This document shows positions 57,312 to 64,000 of a stretch of DNA of 64,000 nucleotides, piece by piece. Below the pieces are notes generated by a model. The model saw only the letters and a list, made by a program, of their open reading frames with translations, was not told the DNA's origin and did no database searches. The first letter of the stretch is position 1; every line of letters starts with the position of its first letter. The translations under genes were made by a program, and so were the position numbers. This stretch comes from CAVTYH01 sp963773875 (GTDB lineage: Bacteria > Planctomycetota > Planctomycetia > Pirellulales > JADZDJ01): assembly GCA_963773875.1 (NCBI GenBank), contig CAVZCV010000014.1, positions 186,001-250,000 on the forward strand, read 5' to 3'.

Positions 57312-59228
57312 ATGGCGACCGCACTTCACATCGACCGGCGATTACCCATCGGCGCGGAACTTCTTCCTGGTGGAGGTGCGCACTTCCGCGTTTGGGCGCC
57401 AAAGCGTCGCCGAATGGATGTAGTCTTGCGCGGAAGTCAGAAAACCGATGCATCGCAATGGGACTTGCCGTTATCCGCCGACGACGATGGATATTTTTCC
57501 GGTTTTGCCAGCGAGGCCGTCGATGGCATGGGCTACGCTTTTCGTCTCGATGGCGAGCCTTATCTGCGGCCCGATCCTGCTTCCCGTTTCCAGCCAAATG
57601 GCCCAACTGGGTGGTCACAGCTTGTCGATTCGCGCAGGTTCAATTGGACCGATGCAGCTTGGCCTGGATTGAGATCGTCTGGTCAGGTTCTGTATGAAAT
57701 GCATATCGGTACATTTACCACTGAGGGAACATGGCACGCCGCGGCTCGTCAATTTAGTGAATTAAAACGTCTTGGTGTCACCGTAATCGAAATGATGCCC
57801 ATCGCCGATTTTCCCGGGCAATTTGGCTGGGGATACGACGGCGTTTGTATGTTCGCGCCTACGCGGCTTTACGGACAACCAAACGATCTGCGGAAGTTTA
57901 TAAACGACGCGCACGCCGCAGGACTTGGTGTGATTCTTGATGTCGTCTACAACCATTTTGGGATTGCTGAGAACTGGATTTGGGAATTCGGAGATGGATA
58001 TCGAACAAACCGCTACAAGAACGAATGGGCCGATGCCATCAACTTCGATGGCAACAGCTGTGGTCCAGTTCGTGAGTTCTTCGTTGCCAATGCGCGGCAT
58101 TGGATTGAGGAGTATCACTTCGATGGTTTCCGCTTCGATGCTACGCAGGCAATTTTTGATTCCTCTGCGGAGCACATCTTGGGTCAGATAACCGCCGCGG
58201 CGCGGAAAGCTGCCGGCAACAAATCGCTTTATATGATTGCCGAGAACGAGCCACAGGATGTGCGGACGGTTCAAGCACCTAATAACGGTGGTCATGGCAT
58301 GGATGCGGCCTGGAACGACGATTTTCACCATACCGCGCATGTTCGCTTAACCGATCACAATCCGGCCTATTACTCCGATTTTCAAGGCGCGGCGGAAGAA
58401 CTGATTGCGGCCATCAAACGCGGTTTCATCTATCAAGGGCAATATTCGCAGTGGCAAGGCAAGCCACGGGGCACGCCAGCCATTGGACTTCCCGCGACGG
58501 CCTTCGTCAGCTTTTTGCAAAACCACGATCAGGTAGCAAACTCGCTCGCTGGCGAGCGGATCGATCGTCTGACAAGTCCTGGCCGGCTTCGAGCGATGAC
58601 CGCACTTTGGTTGCTCGCTCCACAGACGCCGCTGATTTTTCAAGGGCAGGAATTCGCGGCCAGCAGTCCGTTCCAGTTCTTCGCCGACTATTCCGGAGAT
58701 CTCGGCAAAGCGGTTTCCGAGGGTCGAGCAAAATTTTTGTCTCAGTTTCCAGGTCTCGACAGTGAAGAGGCACGGAGAAAACTGCCGTCTCCAACGGCCC
58801 GCGAAACTTTTGAGCATTGCAAACTCGACTTTCGGGAGCGAGAAAACCACCTCGCGATTTACGAGTTACATGCTGATTTGCTCCGCCTCAGACGCGAAGA
58901 CCTAGTGTTTGCTCGGCAAGATGCATCGCGCATCGATGGAGCCTCAATCGGCGTCGACTGCCTGCTATTGCGCTACTTTGGTGACGGCGGCGATGACCGA
59001 CTGTTAATCGCAAATTTCGGACGCGACTTCGTTCTCTCGCCGCTCGCGCAACCATTGCTCGCCCCGCCGCCGAGACATCGTTGGCGAATGTTGTGGATGA
59101 GCGATGATCTTCGCTACGGTGGCACAGGTACGGCGCCTCTGGAAGTTAATGCGCCATGTCCCGTCAAAGGTGAAACCACAACGGTGCTGAAAGCCATTGC
59201 GGTGGCGAAAAAGCACCATGAGAAATGA
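57312..59228 (+). CDS. treZ: Malto-oligosyltrehalose trehalohydrolase (GH13)
   Basis: 638 residues, normal length, with an AGAGAGGAC ribosome binding site close before the ATG. It releases trehalose from malto-oligosyltrehalose. An N-terminal carbohydrate-binding-like module (GAHFRVWAPKRRRMDVVL) precedes the barrel: DVVYNHFG, nucleophile Asp276 in GFRFDATQA, acid Glu311 in MIAENEPQ, His405-Asp406 in QNHDQVAN. It overlaps the next gene by 4 bp (ATGA). The partner treY, which makes the substrate, is not in the window. Confidence 0.95.
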   Translation: MATALHIDRRLPIGAELLPGGGAHFRVWAPKRRRMDVVLRGSQKTDASQWDLPLSADDDGYFSGFASEAVDGMGYAFRLDGEPYLRPDPASRFQPNGPTGWSQLVDSRRFNWTDAAWPGLRSSGQVLYEMHIGTFTTEGTWHAAARQFSELKRLGVTVIEMMPIADFPGQFGWGYDGVCMFAPTRLYGQPNDLRKFINDAHAAGLGVILDVVYNHFGIAENWIWEFGDGYRTNRYKNEWADAINFDGNSCGPVREFFVANARHWIEEYHFDGFRFDATQAIFDSSAEHILGQITAAARKAAGNKSLYMIAENEPQDVRTVQAPNNGGHGMDAAWNDDFHHTAHVRLTDHNPAYYSDFQGAAEELIAAIKRGFIYQGQYSQWQGKPRGTPAIGLPATAFVSFLQNHDQVANSLAGERIDRLTSPGRLRAMTALWLLAPQTPLIFQGQEFAASSPFQFFADYSGDLGKAVSEGRAKFLSQFPGLDSEEARRKLPSPTARETFEHCKLDFRERENHLAIYELHADLLRLRREDLVFARQDASRIDGASIGVDCLLLRYFGDGGDDRLLIANFGRDFVLSPLAQPLLAPPPRHRWRMLWMSDDLRYGGTGTAPLEVNAPCPVKGETTTVLKAIAVAKKHHEK

Positions 59229-61312
59229 GGGTTGAATCATTGTCTTCCATGCTCACGATGATCGAACAGCCAGTCCAGCGAATGCCATGGTCCGCGCTGC
59301 CCGATCGGGATCCTGAACTGCTGCTGCAGCGTGAATGGCTAGTAACTAACGGGCTCGGCGGCTATGCATCCGGCACCGTTTCTGGCGCTTGCACACGCCG
59401 CTATCACGGTCTCTTAATCGCTGCGCTGCCTGCGCCGCTGGGCCGGTTTGTAATGTTTAATCACATTACCGAAGAGATCAAGACCGAAGACCGACGCACG
59501 ATCCGCTTGGATCTGGAGGATACCGCTGGCAGTGAAGATGGGATGGACGAACTGAACGCGCTCGGGGAGTTTCGGCTAGAAGGCGGATTGCCCGTCTGGC
59601 GTTACGAGATGGGACCGATCAAATTGGAAAAGCATTTGCTTTTGCCTTATTTGCAAAATACGGTTTACATCACGTACCGTTTGCTCGCCGCCCCTGGCAA
59701 CGTACGGCTGCGACTGCGGCCGTCGGTTCATTTCCGTCCGCACGAAGCGCCCGTTACGGCACACGCGCCGTTTACGTACACTGTTACGTCGGTGCAAGAT
59801 CGCATTGAAATTCGCTCCGATTCCGATCCATTCTTGCGCATGCGGGTCGTTGGCGGAAAATCGCAACTGGTGCTCGATGGTGGTCGTTTTCGACAAGTGT
59901 ACTATCGTCTGGAAAAGCAACGCGGCTATGAATACGAAGGAAACCTTTGGAGCCCGGGCTACTATCGAGCAGATTTGACCGAGGGGCAAGAAGTCACCCT
60001 GATCGGTTCCACGGAGGCATGGGATACGATTCTTGGAGTCGATCCAAAAGCGGCTCTCGAATCGGAAATGCGGCGCCGCGAAAAACTTGTCGCCCAATCT
60101 GGCGCAGAAGCTCAAAACGGTCGTGGCTCTGAATTGGTCTTGGCGGGCGATCAATTTATTATTCGGCCTTCCAGTCGCTTGGCCGATTTGGCCATGGCAC
60201 ACGCAGCCGGCGACGATGTTCGTTCGATGATCGCTGGATACCACTGGTTCACCGAATGGGGCCGCGACACCATGATCAGCATGGAAGGATTAATGCTGCT
60301 GACCGGCCGTCAAGCAGAGGCGGGCTATTTGGTTCGCACGTTTGCTCGCTACATTCGTGACGGATTAATTCCAAACCTGTTTCCCGAAGGCGAAAAAGAA
60401 GGCTTGTATCACACGGCGGATGCAACCATGTGGTATTTCCATGCGCTAGATCGTTATTATCGGGCGACCGACGATTGGGAAACACTGCGAAGTTTGCTTC
60501 CCAAGCTGCACGATATCATCGAACATCATTTTCGCGGCACGCGGTTCGGCATTCATGTGGATCCGTCAGATGGACTGTTGTCGCAAGGGCAAGAGGGCTA
60601 TCAGCTGACCTGGATGGATGCGAAGGTCGGCGATTGGGTTGTGACGCCGCGAAGGGGCAAGGCGGTCGAAATCAATGCCTTATTTTATAACGCGCTACGA
60701 CTGTTGGAACGTTGGTCGCATCAGGCGGGCGACGATAGATCGGCTGCCCTTCTGGCAGAACGGGCTGAGCAAACATGCAATTCATTCAACAGGCGGTTTT
60801 GGTACGCCGACGGCGGATATTTATACGACGTCGTTGACGGCGAGAAAGGCGATGACATTTCGCTGCGGCCGAATCAGGTCTTCGCAATCTCACTCGATTT
60901 TCCAGTGCTCAATCAGTCGGCATGGAAACCCGTCATGGAACAAGTTACAAAACATCTGCTCACGCCAGTCGGATTACGAAGCCTAGCACCGGGACACGCT
61001 GATTATAAGTCGACATACGATGGCGATCTTCGCTCGCGCGATGCTGCCTACCACCAGGGCACGGTATGGGCGTGGCTAATCGGACCGTACATTGATGCTT
61101 ACTTGAAGGTCTATCCGTACGAGGCGCATGAAGTTCGTCGCCTGCTCGATGGCTTCTGGGCGCATCTTAATGAAGCAGGATTGGGCTCCATCAGCGAAGT
61201 CTTCGATGCAGAACCACCCTACCATCCTCGAGGCTGCATTGCGCAGGCGTGGAGCGTGGCCGAAGTGCTACGATCCTGGGTTAAAACTGCCCAGGCGGTG
61301 GAACGGCAGTGA
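59225..61312 (+). CDS. Glycogen debranching enzyme (amylo-alpha-1,6-glucosidase family)
   Basis: 695 residues. GDE N-terminal domain (REWLVTNGLGGYASGTVSGA, CTRRYHGLLIAALPAP) and C-terminal (alpha/alpha)6 glucosidase domain (WFTEWGRDTMISMEGLML, NLFPEGEKEGLYHTADATMW, QLTWMDAKVGDWVVTPRRGK, YHQGTVWAWLIGPYIDAY). Acidic residues of the active site lie in WGRDT and WMDAK. It removes alpha-1,6 branches so that MalQ and the trehalose enzymes can use the chains. Start overlaps the treZ stop (ATGA) and its stop overlaps the next start (GTGA): a translationally coupled set. Confidence 0.94.
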   Translation: MRVESLSSMLTMIEQPVQRMPWSALPDRDPELLLQREWLVTNGLGGYASGTVSGACTRRYHGLLIAALPAPLGRFVMFNHITEEIKTEDRRTIRLDLEDTAGSEDGMDELNALGEFRLEGGLPVWRYEMGPIKLEKHLLLPYLQNTVYITYRLLAAPGNVRLRLRPSVHFRPHEAPVTAHAPFTYTVTSVQDRIEIRSDSDPFLRMRVVGGKSQLVLDGGRFRQVYYRLEKQRGYEYEGNLWSPGYYRADLTEGQEVTLIGSTEAWDTILGVDPKAALESEMRRREKLVAQSGAEAQNGRGSELVLAGDQFIIRPSSRLADLAMAHAAGDDVRSMIAGYHWFTEWGRDTMISMEGLMLLTGRQAEAGYLVRTFARYIRDGLIPNLFPEGEKEGLYHTADATMWYFHALDRYYRATDDWETLRSLLPKLHDIIEHHFRGTRFGIHVDPSDGLLSQGQEGYQLTWMDAKVGDWVVTPRRGKAVEINALFYNALRLLERWSHQAGDDRSAALLAERAEQTCNSFNRRFWYADGGYLYDVVDGEKGDDISLRPNQVFAISLDFPVLNQSAWKPVMEQVTKHLLTPVGLRSLAPGHADYKSTYDGDLRSRDAAYHQGTVWAWLIGPYIDAYLKVYPYEAHEVRRLLDGFWAHLNEAGLGSISEVFDAEPPYHPRGCIAQAWSVAEVLRSWVKTAQAVERQ

Positions 61313-61830
61313 ATGTAGTACAGTTCGTCTCTAAGCCAACCATTAACAAGGAAGTTATTTTGGAATTAGCTGCAGCGGAATCGATGGCGAACGATCTATT
61401 GCGAAGGCACGGTTTATGGGGCGAGTGGAATTTCATTTTCGATCGTGCCACGCAGCGCTTCGGAAATTGTAACTACCGGCGGAAGACAATTAGCTTGTCG
61501 CGACAGTTGACGCTACTCAACAACGAAGTGGCGATCCGCGATACACTATTACACGAAATCGCCCACGCACTCGCGCCGCGGAATGCCGGCCACGGAGAAA
61601 AATGGAAAGTCATTGCCCGATCGATCGGCTGCAACGCCCAGCGGTGTTACGGCGATGAAGTGGTTACGCCGAACCACAAATACATCGGCACGTGTCCGAC
61701 CTGTCGAATCACGATCAAACGAAGCCGCAAGAAGCGACTTTCTTGCGCTCGTTGTGATCGGCGTTTCAATCCGGCCCACTTGTTTGTGTGGCAATCGTTG
61801 CATAATCCGAATCCGGACCACGAACCTTGA
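61309..61830 (+). CDS. SprT-like zinc metalloprotease
   Basis: 173 residues from a GTG at 61309 that overlaps the debranching-enzyme stop. HEIAH at residues 82-86 (DTLLHEIAHALAPRNAGHG) is the zinc protease motif, and the later His of NAGHGEKW is probably the third ligand. A C-terminal zinc ribbon CPTC ... CARC is present. SprT-like proteins resemble SPRTN, which removes DNA-protein crosslinks, though most bacterial members are untested. Next to DNA-repair genes, and near a glycosylase whose relatives form DNA-protein links, this is suggestive. Intact. Confidence 0.9.
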   Translation: MNVVQFVSKPTINKEVILELAAAESMANDLLRRHGLWGEWNFIFDRATQRFGNCNYRRKTISLSRQLTLLNNEVAIRDTLLHEIAHALAPRNAGHGEKWKVIARSIGCNAQRCYGDEVVTPNHKYIGTCPTCRITIKRSRKKRLSCARCDRRFNPAHLFVWQSLHNPNPDHEP

Positions 61831-61955
61831 TCGTTCGTCGACCAAGTGGCTGACCTTCACCCAAAACTTCACTGTGTAAGATACCAATTCAACAAATGCG
61901 AAGTCCTGGCATGTAATTTGCCAGGATTTCGGTGCAGACCTGGAACCAAATAACC

Positions 61956-62066
61956 ATGTTCGACATTACATCGATTCTCGACATTGCCGGAACTGCATTG
62001 TTTGTCATTGCTGTGATGTTCTTCGTAGGCGAATTGTGTTGCGGTTTGTATCGAGCTCACTCTTGA
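61956..62066 (+). CDS. Possible 36-residue membrane peptide
   Basis: ATG at 61956, stop TGA at 62064-62066. The peptide has one hydrophobic helix (IAGTALFVIAVMFFVGELCC) and a short basic end. Only a weak ribosome binding site is seen. Length and position near Kdp-type regulators recall KdpF, but the sequence does not resemble it and no kdpA follows. Tentative. Confidence 0.3.
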   Translation: MFDITSILDIAGTALFVIAVMFFVGELCCGLYRAHS

Positions 62067-62123
62067 TTTGTACTTCCATCTCGAAACTCGCCGATCGCAC
62101 CGGTCGATCTTTCTTCGCAGAAT

Positions 62124-62829
62124 TCATTCGGCGGCAAACCGGTACCCAATCCCTTGCTCGGTGAGTAAATATCGTGGTTGTGCAGGATCGGCCTCAATCT
62201 TCCGCCGCAAGCCGGCCATGAACACGCGCAAGTAATGCACGTCTTGCGATTGTTCGGGTCCCCACACTTGGCTTAACAAATGGCGGTGCGTCAAAACTTT
62301 GCCAGCACTCCGCATCAAAGTGGCTAGTAGATTGTATTCGATCGGTGTCAAATGCAGATCTTCGCCACGCAATACGACCCTATGGGCCGATAAATCGATC
62401 TTCAGCTCCCCGATCTGAATCACCGGCGATTGCCCGCCGACTGCGCCTTCCCTGAGCATGGCGCAACGATACGCGAATGCGAGCCAGCAATTCGCCCGTG
62501 CTAAACGGCTTCGTCAAATAATCATCGGCCCCGTGATCTAGCGCCTCAACCTTTTGTGCTTCTTGGTTGCGTGCCGAGAGAATAATAATTGGCGCCCGAA
62601 GCCACTGGCGTAATTGCTTAAGCACCGTCTGCCCATCCATATCCGGCAAGCCAAGATCGAGAATCACGAGTTCCGGCGGTGCATGTTCTGCCAGACTAAG
62701 CGCTTCTTGAGCGTTGAATGCCTCACGAATTTTGTAACCCGCATTCGAAAGCGCGGTATGTAAAACATCGCGGATCGCAGCATCGTCCTCGACAACCAGA
62801 ATCAGAGGTTTGTCTAATGTCTCATTCAT
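62124..62829 (-). CDS. kdpE: KdpE-type response regulator (one frame break)
   Basis: About 234 residues joined. The ATG at 62829 overlaps the kinase stop by one base (TGATG). Receiver domain: ILVVEDDAAIRDVLHTAL, phospho-acceptor Asp in ELVILDLGLPDMDGQTVLKQ, and the conserved Lys in DDYLTKPF. A frame change near 62,445 leads to an OmpR-type winged-helix domain (LHLTPIEYNLLATLMR, VLTHRHLLSQVWG, YLRVFMAGLRRKIE, EQGIGYRF). KdpE proteins control the potassium-uptake operon kdpFABC, which is not in the window, so the target is inferred only from similarity. Confidence 0.85.
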
Positions 62830-64000
62830 CACTGCACCGCCCCCGCTGAAAGATCTGCTCCGACTGTCATCGGCGGCGCTTGCTGTTTGCACGGCAGCGA
62901 GATTGTAAACTCCGCGCCGCCTGTCGCTCGACTCGCGGCGATAATCCGGCCACCATGTGCGGCAACAATACCCTGGCAGATGGCGAGCCCCAGGCCAATG
63001 CCGCGGCGTCCATCGGCAATCGGCTTTTGGTCACTGTAAAACTTTTCGAACACCTTTAGTTCCGCCCCGGCCGGCAAGCCTGGACCATTATCCGCGACGT
63101 GAATTTCAATCCGATGACCCGCTGGCCGCGCGAAAATTTCGATACGGCCACCGGTGGCCGTATATCGAGCCGCGTTTTCGAGCAAGTTGACCAGCACCTG
63201 TTCCAATAGCAATCCGTCGACGAAAATCGAAGGGAAACTTTCTGGAATTTGCACCGTGACGGCACGATCTTTCAACTCGCGCCGCAGCCGCGCAATGGCC
63301 GAGCCAACAAGCTCCTCCAGCACGTGCCATTGTCGATTGAGCGACAGCGAGCCCGATTCCAGCCGTGCCATGTCGAGCAAGTTTTCGACCAATCGAACCA
63401 GTTGATGCGATTCACTCACTAAGGTTTGCAACATTGCCTGCTGCGATGCGTTAAGCTGCGGCAACAATTCGTCGCGTAAATTGGAAGCCGTTCCGGCGAT
63501 AGCTGTCAGCGGAGTCCGCAGATCGTGCGAAACGGAACTGAGCAGCGAATTGCGCAGCTGCTCCGATTGAATTTGCACCTGCGCCTGCTGGGTTTCCAAT
63601 ACCGATTGGTCGCGCTCAATCGATAGCGCGATCAGGCTCGCACAGGTTTCCAACAGCCGGCGTTGCTCCGGATCGCGGAACAAATTCAATTCGGCCGGTT
63701 GAACACCCAGCGAACCGATCGTGCGCTGCGAACCGACGAGTGGCACAAAGAGTGCCGTCGCATTGGGCAACGTATCGGTGTTCGCCCCGGCCATTTGATC
63801 GTGATCTGCAACCCAGCGAGCTACTTCGGCATTCAGTGTATTCTTTGCAATCGCCGAATTCTCGCCTAGGCGAAGCGAAAGAGATCCGTCCGCCTCACGC
63901 AGATAGACCGCGACTTCACCGCCAAAGAATTCTTTGAGCTGGCGTCCGGCGGTCTGCAGAAGAAAGTCGGTGCCGGAAAGCTCGCTCAACTGGCGTGTCA
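62829..64000 (-). CDS. kdpD: KdpD-type sensor histidine kinase, C-terminal part (runs off the right edge)
   Basis: The frame is open to the window end. The first visible residues (TRQLSELSGTDFLLQ) are mid-protein, so the N-terminal Usp/KdpD and membrane domains should lie outside. Visible: a GAF-like domain (EFFGGEVAVYLREADGS, LFVPLVGSQRTIGSLGV), HisKA with SSVSHDLRTPLTAIAG, and HATPase_c with QVLVNLLENAARYT, DNGPGLP and GIGLGLAICQGI. The kinase phosphorylates KdpE in response to potassium or osmotic stress in known systems. Gene order kinase-regulator with overlapping TGATG is usual. Confidence 0.87.
   Translation of the reverse strand, partial: TRQLSELSGTDFLLQTAGRQLKEFFGGEVAVYLREADGSLSLRLGENSAIAKNTLNAEVARWVADHDQMAGANTDTLPNATALFVPLVGSQRTIGSLGVQPAELNLFRDPEQRRLLETCASLIALSIERDQSVLETQQAQVQIQSEQLRNSLLSSVSHDLRTPLTAIAGTASNLRDELLPQLNASQQAMLQTLVSESHQLVRLVENLLDMARLESGSLSLNRQWHVLEELVGSAIARLRRELKDRAVTVQIPESFPSIFVDGLLLEQVLVNLLENAARYTATGGRIEIFARPAGHRIEIHVADNGPGLPAGAELKVFEKFYSDQKPIADGRRGIGLGLAICQGIVAAHGGRIIAASRATGGAEFTISLPCKQQAPPMTVGADLSAGAVQ

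Noticed and set aside
61956..62066. KdpF identity for the 36-residue membrane peptide
   Set aside because: Sequence does not resemble KdpF and no kdpA follows on the same strand; kept only as a tentative membrane peptide.
1..64000. CRISPR array
   Set aside because: No regularly spaced identical repeats with unique spacers were seen; the tandem repeats found have two or three irregular copies.

Overview
The window looks like part of a planctomycete (Pirellulales-like) chromosome. That is inferred from the protein repertoire: a sulfatase, a Tat-exported Gfo/Idh/MocA oxidoreductase with ThuA and leucine-rich-repeat neighbours, a DUF1080 (3-keto-disaccharide hydrolase) protein, a Uma2 nuclease, a PEP-CTERM NHL protein, large secreted proteins of unknown function and repeat-rich intergenic DNA. 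No rRNA is present to confirm it. The only RNA gene seen is a tRNA-Glu(CTC).

Layout. (1) 0.2-6.3 kb: a divergent pair of transcription units encoding a CHASE2 sensor plus a FecR-like membrane protein (minus) and a TPR-CHAT protease (plus), heavily broken in frame. (2) 6.6-13 kb: an exported serine hydrolase, a sulfatase between two direct repeats and with distinctive C-ending codons, and a PAS-PAS hybrid histidine kinase with two receivers. (3) 13.8-15.2 kb: a frame-broken tyrosine recombinase abutting the 3' end of tRNA-Glu. Every recognisable full gene left of this tRNA is frame-broken, whereas most genes to the right are intact, so the left part may be a decaying tRNA-integrated island. 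Homopolymer indels also leave sequencing error possible. (4) 15.5-23 kb: a minus-strand Gfo/Idh - LRR - ThuA unit, a nucleoside-type MFS transporter, a DUF1080 protein, Uma2 and a DUF6174-like protein. (5) 23.5-31.3 kb: argG, a four-helix-bundle (23S-IVS-type) gene bounded by perfect 17-bp inverted repeats, an ABC-2 permease, an HD phosphohydrolase and secreted proteins. (6) 31-45 kb: an esterase, small exported proteins, surE, guaA, an MFS-acyltransferase fusion, an NHL/PEP-CTERM protein, a repeat-rich 1.3-kb intergenic stretch and a FlgI-like/HEAT lipoprotein. (7) 45-49.7 kb: smc and an Arg/Gln/Asp-repeat exported protein.

(8) 50-62 kb is the most coherent block. A minus-strand run encodes topoisomerase IB, a low-affinity iron permease family protein, a UdgX-like uracil-DNA glycosylase, and LigD split into phosphoesterase-ligase and polymerase genes. 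Divergent from it is a tightly coupled plus-strand run: malQ, treZ, a glycogen debranching enzyme and an SprT-like metalloprotease. Together they suggest a DNA-repair plus compatible-solute stress island. Neither Ku nor treY is visible in the window. The right edge carries a KdpE-type regulator and the C-terminal part of a KdpD-type kinase.

Several genes outside region 1-3 also carry single frame breaks (Gfo/Idh, one lipoprotein, MFS fusion, smc, topoisomerase IB, kdpE). Because smc is normally essential, at least some of these are probably sequence errors. Joined coordinates are given and the breaks noted.
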